From NCBI GenBank assembly GCA_016932035.1, contig JAFGDR010000009.1:43316-107315 (forward strand): a stretch of 64,000 nt of DNA, in the 5' to 3' direction. Below the pieces are notes generated by a model that saw only the letters and a list, made by a program, of their open reading frames with translations, was not told where the DNA came from and made no database searches. Positions 25,963 through 35,292 of this stretch are shown one piece after another. This stretch comes from Candidatus Cloacimonadota bacterium. GTDB taxonomy: Bacteria; Cloacimonadota; Cloacimonadia; JGIOTU-2. Numbering within the stretch: position 1 is the first letter of the stretch; each line of letters starts with the position of its first letter. Position numbers and translations under genes: made by a program.

Positions 25963-27627
25963 ATGGAAAAATTTGATATTATTGATTATAAAAAAGTAAA
26001 TGAAGTACTACATCAATTAAATGAATTGGTTGAGAAACAAAGCAAGCATATAAGGGAACTCATACATATTGGAGAATCTCTTTCCGCAAAAAATAGTCTC
26101 ATTAACATCTTCTCTATAATTCTTAAAGAGGCAATGGATTATGCTAACACAGATGGAGGAACGATTTATGTAATTTCTAATGATAAACAATATCTAGATT
26201 TTAAGTTACTCTATAATAAATCTCTTCAACAGCGAATGGGAGATATTAATTCTCCAGTAACCTGGCCAAGTGTTCCCTTATATAATTGTGATGGTTCCCC
26301 AAATATGAATCATATGGTTTCGTATGTATTCCATACAAAGGAGAGTAAAGAATTTGATGATGTGTACAAACAAGACATTTTTGATAATACTGGTACAAAG
26401 AAATATGATATGCGAAATAATTATCACTCAAAATCTATGGCAGCAATACCATTGACAAATCATGAAGACGAGGTATTAGGAGTGATTCAGCTTATTAATG
26501 CACAAGATGATGAAGGAAAGATTATCTCTTTCAACGATAATCATTTATTAATGCTCAATTCCCTTGCATCACAGGCAGCTATCTCTCTTTCAAATAGCAG
26601 GTTAATAGAACATCTTGAAGAATTACTTCTGCAATTTATCAAATCAATTGCTTCTGCAATCGATAAGAAGTCAAAATATACTGCAGGACATGTCAAACGG
26701 GTGGCAACCCTTACAGAAGATATTGCACATGTGATAAACAATCAGGACAGAGGTCCGTTTCAGGATGTTTTTTTTAGTGCCGATCAGCTTAAGGAAATTT
26801 CAATGGCAGGTTGGATGCATGATGTCGGAAAAATAGTTACGCCTGAATGTATTATGGATAAATCCACAAAACTCGAGAAGATTGTTGATAGAATTGAAAT
26901 CGTGAATATTCGCTGTGAACTAATAAAACAGGTCGTTTTTAAAGATTTAAATAAAATGCGCGCTCAAGGAGTTCTTACTGGTAAAAAAGAACGCGAATTA
27001 AATATGATCATTAGTCAAATTGAAAAGGATTTCCAGCTAATAGATGAATTGAATTATGGTGCGGAAATTTTCTCTGATGAATACACAAAGGAGATCGAGA
27101 GAATCGAATCATTTTCTTATACATCTGATGGCATTGAATATAAGCTACTATCTGAAGACGAAGTAAAGAATCTCAAAATAAGTAGAGGTACCCTGACAGA
27201 AGAGGAATTTGCAGTTATGAAAGATCATGCACAGGTTACATGGGAAATGCTTTCACCTCTTCCATTACCAAAGAAGTATGAAAATGTACCCCTTTTTGCT
27301 GCATCTCACCATGAAAGACTTGATGGTGGAGGTTATCCAAACAGACTCCCAGAAAATAAAATACCCCTTCAAGCACGTATAATAGCTGTGGCAGATGTTT
27401 ACGAAGCTCTTTTAAGTGAGCGTCCATACAAAAAAGGAAAAAAACTAAGTGAAGCATTGACCATCATGGCACATATGGTTCTTGAAAATAAATTGGATTG
27501 GACCGTTTTAGAAATCCTCTTAGATTCGGAATTGTATCTAACATTTGCACAGAAAATAGCAAAACCTGACCAGATCGATGAAGTGTCCTTAAAAGATATA
27601 AAAAAGATATACCATAAATTAGACTGA
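25963..27627 (+). CDS. GAF and HD-GYP domain protein, probable c-di-GMP phosphodiesterase
   Basis: This 554-residue cytoplasmic signalling protein starts at 25963 because AAAGGA ends five bases before it; the ATG at 25957 overlaps that site. A short coiled N-terminus leads into a GAF domain (about residues 45-215), then an HD-GYP domain. The catalytic HD pair is H286-D287 in GWMHDVGK. The second metal and signature block is HHERLDGGGYP (449-459), followed by ADVYEALLSERPYKKG. All residues expected for c-di-GMP hydrolysis to pGpG/GMP are present. Between HD and HHE are about 160 residues instead of roughly 65, a helical insert (KLEKIVDRIEIVNIRCELI onward). It lies 41 bases from a REC-GGDEF gene that would make c-di-GMP. 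Confidence 0.9.
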   Translation: MEKFDIIDYKKVNEVLHQLNELVEKQSKHIRELIHIGESLSAKNSLINIFSIILKEAMDYANTDGGTIYVISNDKQYLDFKLLYNKSLQQRMGDINSPVTWPSVPLYNCDGSPNMNHMVSYVFHTKESKEFDDVYKQDIFDNTGTKKYDMRNNYHSKSMAAIPLTNHEDEVLGVIQLINAQDDEGKIISFNDNHLLMLNSLASQAAISLSNSRLIEHLEELLLQFIKSIASAIDKKSKYTAGHVKRVATLTEDIAHVINNQDRGPFQDVFFSADQLKEISMAGWMHDVGKIVTPECIMDKSTKLEKIVDRIEIVNIRCELIKQVVFKDLNKMRAQGVLTGKKERELNMIISQIEKDFQLIDELNYGAEIFSDEYTKEIERIESFSYTSDGIEYKLLSEDEVKNLKISRGTLTEEEFAVMKDHAQVTWEMLSPLPLPKKYENVPLFAASHHERLDGGGYPNRLPENKIPLQARIIAVADVYEALLSERPYKKGKKLSEALTIMAHMVLENKLDWTVLEILLDSELYLTFAQKIAKPDQIDEVSLKDIKKIYHKLD

Positions 27628-27668
27628 ATATAAATATTTAGTATTTTTTGTAGTATTAAAGGAGTAAT

Positions 27669-28613
27669 ATGAAAGAACTTCAAATATCAATTTTATATGT
27701 AGAAGATGAACATATCATTCTTCAATCAGTAAAAGATATGCTTGAGGGTAAAGTCAGGAATCTTTATCTAGCGATGAGTGCCGAGGAAGCCCTGGATCTC
27801 TTTAAAAAACATAAACCAGATGTGGTGATCACAGATATTAAAATGCCCGGTATGGATGGGCTTGAATTACTACGCGAGATCAAGAAAATTAAACTCGACA
27901 CAAAACTTGTCGTGTTAACAGCGTTCGGAAAAAGGAATTATCTCATGGATGCAATTTCCATAGGCGTAGATAAGTTTATTCTCAAGCCCGTTGAAGAGGA
28001 TTTCTATTATAAAGAACTCCAGGACCTTTCCAGATCGATCAAGCTTGAAAAACAACTCAGGCTTGAAGAGGAGCGAAGGAGAAAGGCACAGAAAGAGCTA
28101 GAAGAAGCTAATAAACGATTAAGTAAATTAGCACGAACAGATCCTTTGACTGGACTATCAAATAGAAGAGATATATATGAGAAAATAGAGTATGAGATAA
28201 AACGTTTTGAGAGAAATAATATTCCCTTTTCCATAGTGATCGGAGATATTGATGATTTTAAGGATGTGAATGATAATCTTGGCCATGATGCTGGTGATTT
28301 TGTTCTCTTCTCCATAGCTCGGCATATACGTTCAATGCTCAGAAAACAGGATGTTGTTGGACGATGGGGCGGAGAAGAATTTATACTTATGCTGCCAAAC
28401 ACAAACCTGGAAGGTGCCAAGATCATAACTGAAAGAGTTCGGAAGTCGATTAAAGAAAAAGTTATTCAATATAAAGAGAATGATGTTTCAATAACAATTA
28501 CCTTCGGAATTTCAGTGTTTGATGAAATGGAGCCAATCAACGATTGCATAAAAAAATCAGATACTGCATTATATAAAGGGAAAAAGGAAGGGAAGAACTG
28601 TGTGACAGTTTGA
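27669..28613 (+). CDS. REC-GGDEF response regulator, diguanylate cyclase
   Basis: This 314-residue protein makes c-di-GMP from two GTP when activated. Residues 1-125 are a receiver domain with acidic residues in YVEDEH, phospho-acceptor D56 in VITDIKMPG, the Thr in VLTAFG and the Lys in ILKPVEE. A 35-residue charged helix links it to a GGDEF domain opening with ARTDPLTGLSNRRDIYE and carrying GGEEF (234-238). The inhibitory RxxD motif is not evident upstream of GGEEF. The partner kinase is not adjacent. With the HD-GYP gene just upstream it forms a synthesis/breakdown pair. Downstream, 28614-28747 holds no gene and no clear terminator. Confidence 0.93.
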   Translation: MKELQISILYVEDEHIILQSVKDMLEGKVRNLYLAMSAEEALDLFKKHKPDVVITDIKMPGMDGLELLREIKKIKLDTKLVVLTAFGKRNYLMDAISIGVDKFILKPVEEDFYYKELQDLSRSIKLEKQLRLEEERRRKAQKELEEANKRLSKLARTDPLTGLSNRRDIYEKIEYEIKRFERNNIPFSIVIGDIDDFKDVNDNLGHDAGDFVLFSIARHIRSMLRKQDVVGRWGGEEFILMLPNTNLEGAKIITERVRKSIKEKVIQYKENDVSITITFGISVFDEMEPINDCIKKSDTALYKGKKEGKNCVTV

Positions 28614-28747
28614 TAAATTATTATAATAAATATATATTACTATTAAAATCAGCATATTATAAAAAAACTTGACGCTCCTCCAGACCAGCTTACCTTTTTG
28701 TTCAAATTTTTTTGAATAAAAAAATAATTCATGAAAGCAAGAAGAAA

Positions 28748-29734
28748 ATGACCAAAAAAATACTCCCATTTCTCGTTTTTACTATCATACTGTTTGCAGG
28801 TTGTGCTGACTTTCTTGAACCTATTATTTATCCCGGGGAATTAATTATTAAAGCAATCATTCCTACAAATGGCTTTGCAAGGGATGTGTTTGTATCAGAA
28901 GAATTCATATTTATTGCAGAAGATCAAGCAGGTTTCTCGATCTATGATAAGGCAACAGATTCACTCCTTGTGCAGTATTATGGGAATATCGAGAATGCCA
29001 GGCTTATTCAGGCAATCGATGATATTAATCAGGTTTTTGTATACGACAGATACGGTAGCCCAGCTGCTATCATGGTTTATGATTATACCGACCCGAAAAA
29101 TCCAGTTGAACTACCACCTGTAACTGGCCAGACGGCAAGCATAGAAGATCTCAAATGTGTGCTACGGGCAGATAATAGCGTCGATGTTCTTTGGACACAT
29201 GCAAATAGCTATCAATATGGAAATTACAATAACATTTGGTTAGGATCCTATGCATATGATTTTCCCAATGCTATTGAAGGTTTTGATATACGTGATACAT
29301 TATTATTTGTAAGTGGTGAACAGAGAGGGTTGTATATCACCAACCGAAATAATGGCACGATCATCAGTGAAGTGAATACACCCGGAACTGCTGTAGATGT
29401 AAAAGTATATGAGAACTATGCCTATGTCGCAGATAAAGAATACGGAATATCTGTAATCGATATCTCCGATATTACACAACCTGAACTTGTTTTCAATTAT
29501 GACACTTCAGGTTATGCACAAAGATTAGATGTCGATGGAGATTTTCTTATTCTTGCTTCTGGAGGTGGAGGTGTGTATCTGTTTGATATTTCAAACAGAG
29601 AACATCCTGAATTTTCCGATCGATGGGATGATTCAGATATTGGATATACGTATGATGTGGAATTTTATGATGGAGAAGTTTTTGTCTCAACCCGTGAGGG
29701 TGTGTATCGTATGTCAATTGTATTAAAAAATTAA
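28748..29734 (+). CDS. LVIVD-repeat beta-propeller lipoprotein
   Basis: This 328-residue lipoprotein starts at the ATG at 28748, which puts a compact signal directly at the N-terminus (MTKKILPFLVF...LFAGC|AD); the frame extends 12 codons upstream without a ribosome site. The mature part is a seven-bladed-type propeller with LVIVD-like repeats. Examples are ARDVFVSEEFIFIAEDQAGFSIYD, VDVKVYENYAYVADKEYGISVIDISD and LDVDGDFLILASGGGGVYLFDISN. Such proteins are surface or periplasmic binding scaffolds. TTGACG at 28669-28674 may be its -35 box. It is followed after 15 bases by the first C25 peptidase and probably belongs to that secreted-protein unit. Confidence 0.85.
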   Translation: MTKKILPFLVFTIILFAGCADFLEPIIYPGELIIKAIIPTNGFARDVFVSEEFIFIAEDQAGFSIYDKATDSLLVQYYGNIENARLIQAIDDINQVFVYDRYGSPAAIMVYDYTDPKNPVELPPVTGQTASIEDLKCVLRADNSVDVLWTHANSYQYGNYNNIWLGSYAYDFPNAIEGFDIRDTLLFVSGEQRGLYITNRNNGTIISEVNTPGTAVDVKVYENYAYVADKEYGISVIDISDITQPELVFNYDTSGYAQRLDVDGDFLILASGGGGVYLFDISNREHPEFSDRWDDSDIGYTYDVEFYDGEVFVSTREGVYRMSIVLKN

Positions 29735-29749
29735 TAATTAGAGGATATA

Positions 29750-32700
29750 ATGAAAAGATTCCTTTTAGTAATTTTGTTTAGTCTTACTATTCTCTCTCTT
29801 TCTTACGCTGGATCATTTGAAACTGTTGCTCTATCACAGGATGAAAATGTAATGAAGTGTCAATTCTCAGATTTATCAACCTCGGAGTTACAGTTTGAAC
29901 TACCGGAATTTAAGCAATACTTGCATTATGAAAAAGATGCTGACTATCTTCAAATCTCGATCCCTTCAGAAGGTTCACTTGTTCTAGAAGGATATCCAGA
30001 TCTCCCTGTAATAAGCAGACTGATCGCCATTCCTCCCCAGGGCAATGTAAATTTTGAGATTCGTAATATCTATGAAGAGGTGATTTCCAATGTAGAAATT
30101 TATCCTTATCAGGGAGAAAATAGAACCGTTGAAAGTCTCCTGAAAAATAAGCAAGTATACAACGGAACCGAACCATATCCTTTGGAGATTATTACTTTAT
30201 CAGAACCACAGATACTTCGAGATCTCAGGTTGGTAAGAGTTACTATACAGCCATTTCAATATTTTCCAGCAACCAAGGAACTGCGCATCATAAAAAGCGC
30301 TGATGTTGAAGTTACGACTACAGGAAATGGTGGAACTAATGCTAAGACTTCTCAAAGAAAGATTTCACGATTCTTTGAACCGATATATAAGTCAATGGTT
30401 CTGAACTACGAACAGGTATTACCTGAAGTTGAATACCAGGAACCATGCTATCTTTTTATTTATCCGAATGATACGACTGTTCAAGCATATATGAACTATA
30501 TTACTGACTGGAAGCATCAAAAGGGATTTCGTGTCGAAACAACCGACCTCGCTCACACTGGTACGAGCTCTTCTCAAATAAAAACCTTTATTCAAAATGC
30601 CTATAATACTTGGGCTTATCCTCCAGAGTTTATATGTCTTGTTGGTGATGCAGACGGTTCATATAATATTCCTACAAGTTATTATTCAAGCGGTGAGGGA
30701 GATCAATATTATACTCTTCTCGAGGGTAACGATATACTAGCAGATGTTATAATCGGAAGACTTTCTTTTAACTCTCTCCTGGAGTTACAAACAATCATTG
30801 CTAAAATTCTAAATTATGAAAAGACTCCTTATATGGCAAGCACAGACTGGTATACAAGGGCTCTTCTCGTTGGTGATCCTTCAACATCAGGTCCTTCATG
30901 TGTTTCTACATGCAAATTTGTAAAAGAAGTAATGCAAAATTATTCAAACGAGTTTACTTATGATGAAGTGTATTCTAATCCCTTTGTTTCAGGTATTGCT
31001 AATTCGATTAATAATGGAGTAAGTTACTTTCATTATCGGGGATATTATGGCATGAGTCAATGGGATAATACTGATATTTCAAACCTCTCAAACGGTTTTC
31101 TTTTGCCATTTGCTGTCTTTCCTACCTGTGGAACAGGAGATTTTGATGGCACAACCGGTCGTTCTGAATATTTTTTGAAAGTTGGTTCACCAAGTACGCC
31201 GAAAGGTGCTATTGCGGCAATCGGTACGTCAACCTTAAGCACTCATACTTGTTTTAATAATACAGTATCAGCTGGTGTTTTTAATGGAGTTTTCAGAGAC
31301 CATATTTTCAATCCTGGTGGGGCTTTAGTTCGTTCAAAACTTAGTTTGTATAATAGTTATCCAACCAATCCAAATAACTGGGTAAACTGCTTCTCATACT
31401 GGAATAATCTTATGGGAGACCCAGGAATGGAACTTTGGACAACCGTACCGATTCAAATGGTGGTAACACATCCATCTTCCATTCCAATTGGAACAAATAA
31501 TATCGAGGTAGTGGTTAAAAATTCATTTGGTTTTCCGTTATCGAATGCATGGGTAACAATCCTGCAGGAAAATGACACAATTTTTGAAAGCGGTTATACT
31601 GATTCATATGGTAAAATTGTACTTCCAATTAGTACTACCAATACCGATGATGTTACCATTACTGTAACAAAACATGACCATATACCTTATATCTCTGATT
31701 TCAGCATCGGACAAGAAGATAATTTTGCAAGCATCTCAGATATTGAAATCGATGATGATAATAGCGGCTCATCATCAGGAAACAGCGATCATCTCTTGAA
31801 TCCTGGTGAAGAAGTTGAATTGGTCATTAGCTTGAAAAATCACGGAAACTACTCACTTCATAATGTCACTGCTACTCTTGAAACTGATGCTGCTGGTGTT
31901 ACTATTACAGATAATACAGAAGAATATGGAACCATCAATGTCGGACAAGTAGTTGCCAGCACTGATGATTTTGATATTTCTATAGCTGAGGATGTTTTAG
32001 GGAATACAGAGGTGACATTTGAGCTTCTGATAACTGACAGTGCTTCTAACCAATGGACAGATTGGTTTACACTGCCGATATTAGGTGCGAACCTTGATTT
32101 TTATGATTATACGATAATTGATGGCAATGACGGCATCCTCGATCCCGGTGAAACTGCTCAATTGATCGTGACATTGAAAAATTCGGGATCTGTTAGCGCA
32201 TATTCTATTGACGGGTATCTGCATAGCGATGATGACAATATTGTTCTTAATGATAGTCTTGGATTCTGGGGTGTCGTATACTCTAATGATACTGCAACAA
32301 ATAATAGTAATACTTTCGAAGTATTTGCGAACACGCAGGTAATACCGGGAAGTCAATATAATCTACCGCTTCATCTTACCAATACAGATGGCTATGATGA
32401 AGTAGTCCAGGTATCTCTCGAGGTAGGAGTTGTCGATGTTGGCGATCCGCTTGGACCTGATAAGTACGGCTATTACTGTTACGATGATGGGGATACGGAT
32501 TACAGTATAGCTCCATTATATTTTTGGATAGAAATCGATCCGGATCTTGGGGGAAATGGCACCGCGTTAAACTTGTATGATTCCGGTGATGATGGAGATA
32601 TTGCTACAATAGATATTCCTTTCACCTTTACCTTTTATGGTCGATTCTATCATACAATAACTATATGCACAAATGGCTGGATTGCGCCAGGCAGCAGCGA

Positions 32701-35191
32701 AGAGTTTGCTTTCATGAACAGACCCGTTCCTGAATCACTCGGACCGTCACCCATGATTGCTGCATTTTGGGATGACCTGAGAACAACAAGCAGCAGTGAT
32801 GTTTGCTATTACTATGATTCTAATTCGCATTATTTCGTTGTAGAATGGTCACATATGAACAATGATTATGATAACTCAGAAGAAACATTTGAAGTTATTT
32901 TATACGATCCTGCCTATTATCCAACTCCGACTGGTGACTCAGAAATACTTGTACAGTATAAAATATTTAATAATGTCAATGCAGGTTACTATTCTGGTGG
33001 TTATATCAATCATGGAGAGTATTCAACGATAGGTTTGGAAGATCATAGTGGACTGGTTGGTCTGCAATATAGCTTCTGCAATATCTATCCCCCTGCTGCA
33101 AGAACACTCACAAATGAATCAGCAATTCTCTTTACAACTCGTGGATCTGAAATTCTCGATCCGCCAGTTGCAAATGTAACTCCTTTACAGTTTGAATTTG
33201 ACCTTGATCAAGGGCAGGTAGGACATGATGAACTCTCAATCTCGAATCTCGGAGAATCTAATCTGATCTATTCTATCGAAAAAGATTATAATACTGAGCG
33301 CGATGCAGGTGGACCGGATAGTTATGGTTATATGTGGTCAGATTCCAACGAACCCGGCGGACCTGTTTATGAATGGATTGATATCAGTGGAATTGGCACA
33401 GAAGTTTCTTTTAGTCATAATGATGTTGCATCAGGTCCCTTTGATATTGGATTCGATTTTGACTTCTATGGTGAAACTTATGATGAGTTTATTTTAAGTC
33501 CCAATGGATGGATCGGATTTGGTAATGATTGGGATGATTATCATAACTATTCAATTCCAAGAAATGATGCTCCAAAACCTGCGATTTTTGGTTTCTGGGA
33601 TGATCTCGATCCTCTGCAGGGTGGTGATGTATACTATTATTCCGATGGTACAGAAAACCTTATCATCTGGTTTGATCATGTCATACATTTTCCAGGTAAT
33701 ACAAACGGAACATATGATTTTCAGATCATAATCTCAAGCGACAATACGATAAAATACCAGTATAGAACTCTCAGCGGGACAATCACAAGCTGTACTGTCG
33801 GTATTCAAAACGGAACAGGCTCGGTAGGATTAGAAGTCGTCTACAATGGTAACTACCTTCAAAATAATCTTGCAGTAGAGTTCTACAGAGTAATCGATTG
33901 GCTCAGCGTGTCTCCTTCGAGTGGAATCGTTTTTGAAGACGATACACAAATAGTAGATATCGATGTCGAAACTGATGAACTCGAATATGGTTATGAGTAT
34001 TATTGTGACCTTTACTTATCAACAAATGATCCTAATCTCACCCAAACAGTTATTCCAGTACATCTTATAGTTGGTGATATTGAACAGGGAACCGTTCAGG
34101 GAACCGTAAATTTGTTTGGAGGATCTTCTTCTCCAGATGATGTGACTATTACAATAGGGAGTACATCATTACATCCAGATCCTTCAGGATGGTATAGCAC
34201 AGTAATTCCTATTGGAAATTACACATTATCTGCCACATGTCCTGGATACGACAGTTATATTCTTGATATAAACGTTCAAGCTGATCAGATAATAATTGTG
34301 AATCCTGAGCTGGAATACATTGAAGCACCAGAGAATGTATGGGTTGAATTGTCGGAAAATTATATTGCGACAATTATATGGAATGATGTATCACAATACG
34401 ATAAAGCAAGACTGTTCCAGTGCTACACGCTTGCACGGCAGATTGATGATGGCAGCTGGATTATCCTTGAGGAAGGTTTGCATGACACTATTTTTGTCGA
34501 TAATCTTTATGGGCAATCTGATGGTGATTATAAATACGGAGTGAAAGCAGTGTACGAAAACACTCAAAGCTCACTCGTGGAGTCAGAGACATTACCAATC
34601 TACCGTTTTGTCGATGTCAGGTTTGAATTTACCCTTTCTAATGGGCAAACCCCTTCTGGAATTCATTTTAACCTAACAGGTCTGGATACGATCTACACCC
34701 AGGTTTTTAATGATTCAACTGGTGTTAATGGACTCATATCGTATCAGGATGTATTCAAAGCAGATTATCATGTGACCATTGAAAAGACTGGATTTGAAAC
34801 CATCGATGAAGTCATCACGATAGATGATGAGCATACAAACTTTCAATATGCACTTCAATATATAACTGATATTGGTGATACTCCAACTCCTCTTGTAAGT
34901 AAATTAGAGCAAAATCACCCCAATCCTTTCCATCGCATCGGTTACGGACATTCTGGAACTGAAATAAACTATCATATCCATAAATCCGCGCATGTACAGG
35001 TTGAGATATATAATCTCAAAGGTGAACATGTTGCAACGTTAGTTAGTGGCAATATGACACCGGGAATTTATTCAACCACCTGGAATGGATGTGATGAGCA
35101 AAACAAGACCGTTGGATCCGGTATATATTTCTATAGACTTATGATCGATAATATCCCAGTAGAAAGCAGAAAGTGTATTCTTATTAAATAA
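29750..35191 (+). CDS. C25 (gingipain-type) peptidase-like giant secreted protein
   Basis: This 1813-residue exported protein (signal ending SLSYAG) has, in order: a C25 propeptide-like region (about 20-215), a C25 peptidase-like domain (about 230-560), an Ig-like segment, and two CARDB-like domains with D-x-N-x-G-x-LDPGE loops (about 660-900). Then come two related nidogen-like domains, each opening GPDxYGY (about 902 and 1185), a carboxypeptidase-regulatory-like domain (TVQGTVNLFGG), a fibronectin-like part and a Por-type sorting domain (NHPNPF, YNLKGEHVATL, GSGIYFYRL, KCILIK). The active Cys is C460 (FPTCGTGDFDG). The usual catalytic GH position reads GYYG (431-434), so Tyr432 replaces His and proteolysis is doubtful. 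It may be a binding or structural homologue. Confidence 0.85.
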   Translation: MKRFLLVILFSLTILSLSYAGSFETVALSQDENVMKCQFSDLSTSELQFELPEFKQYLHYEKDADYLQISIPSEGSLVLEGYPDLPVISRLIAIPPQGNVNFEIRNIYEEVISNVEIYPYQGENRTVESLLKNKQVYNGTEPYPLEIITLSEPQILRDLRLVRVTIQPFQYFPATKELRIIKSADVEVTTTGNGGTNAKTSQRKISRFFEPIYKSMVLNYEQVLPEVEYQEPCYLFIYPNDTTVQAYMNYITDWKHQKGFRVETTDLAHTGTSSSQIKTFIQNAYNTWAYPPEFICLVGDADGSYNIPTSYYSSGEGDQYYTLLEGNDILADVIIGRLSFNSLLELQTIIAKILNYEKTPYMASTDWYTRALLVGDPSTSGPSCVSTCKFVKEVMQNYSNEFTYDEVYSNPFVSGIANSINNGVSYFHYRGYYGMSQWDNTDISNLSNGFLLPFAVFPTCGTGDFDGTTGRSEYFLKVGSPSTPKGAIAAIGTSTLSTHTCFNNTVSAGVFNGVFRDHIFNPGGALVRSKLSLYNSYPTNPNNWVNCFSYWNNLMGDPGMELWTTVPIQMVVTHPSSIPIGTNNIEVVVKNSFGFPLSNAWVTILQENDTIFESGYTDSYGKIVLPISTTNTDDVTITVTKHDHIPYISDFSIGQEDNFASISDIEIDDDNSGSSSGNSDHLLNPGEEVELVISLKNHGNYSLHNVTATLETDAAGVTITDNTEEYGTINVGQVVASTDDFDISIAEDVLGNTEVTFELLITDSASNQWTDWFTLPILGANLDFYDYTIIDGNDGILDPGETAQLIVTLKNSGSVSAYSIDGYLHSDDDNIVLNDSLGFWGVVYSNDTATNNSNTFEVFANTQVIPGSQYNLPLHLTNTDGYDEVVQVSLEVGVVDVGDPLGPDKYGYYCYDDGDTDYSIAPLYFWIEIDPDLGGNGTALNLYDSGDDGDIATIDIPFTFTFYGRFYHTITICTNGWIAPGSSEEFAFMNRPVPESLGPSPMIAAFWDDLRTTSSSDVCYYYDSNSHYFVVEWSHMNNDYDNSEETFEVILYDPAYYPTPTGDSEILVQYKIFNNVNAGYYSGGYINHGEYSTIGLEDHSGLVGLQYSFCNIYPPAARTLTNESAILFTTRGSEILDPPVANVTPLQFEFDLDQGQVGHDELSISNLGESNLIYSIEKDYNTERDAGGPDSYGYMWSDSNEPGGPVYEWIDISGIGTEVSFSHNDVASGPFDIGFDFDFYGETYDEFILSPNGWIGFGNDWDDYHNYSIPRNDAPKPAIFGFWDDLDPLQGGDVYYYSDGTENLIIWFDHVIHFPGNTNGTYDFQIIISSDNTIKYQYRTLSGTITSCTVGIQNGTGSVGLEVVYNGNYLQNNLAVEFYRVIDWLSVSPSSGIVFEDDTQIVDIDVETDELEYGYEYYCDLYLSTNDPNLTQTVIPVHLIVGDIEQGTVQGTVNLFGGSSSPDDVTITIGSTSLHPDPSGWYSTVIPIGNYTLSATCPGYDSYILDINVQADQIIIVNPELEYIEAPENVWVELSENYIATIIWNDVSQYDKARLFQCYTLARQIDDGSWIILEEGLHDTIFVDNLYGQSDGDYKYGVKAVYENTQSSLVESETLPIYRFVDVRFEFTLSNGQTPSGIHFNLTGLDTIYTQVFNDSTGVNGLISYQDVFKADYHVTIEKTGFETIDEVITIDDEHTNFQYALQYITDIGDTPTPLVSKLEQNHPNPFHRIGYGHSGTEINYHIHKSAHVQVEIYNLKGEHVATLVSGNMTPGIYSTTWNGCDEQNKTVGSGIYFYRLMIDNIPVESRKCILIK

Positions 35192-35198
35192 ATCTGAT

Positions 35199-35260
35199 CC
35201 ACAAAGGCACAAAGACACGAAATAGAATATATTATTCTTTGTGTCCTTGCACCTTGATGG
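35199..35260. repeat. Imperfect inverted repeat (CACAAAG type)
   Basis: The left arm, 35199-35221 (CCACAAAGGCACAAAGACAC), pairs imperfectly with the right arm, 35235-35260 (CTTTGTGTCCTTGC and on). They are separated by an AT-rich loop. It lies between two C25 genes and has no T-tract, so it looks like a dispersed intergenic repeat rather than a terminator. Confidence 0.55.
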
Positions 35261-35292
35261 CAAATAAATAAATGAAATTTTTGGAGTTTTTC

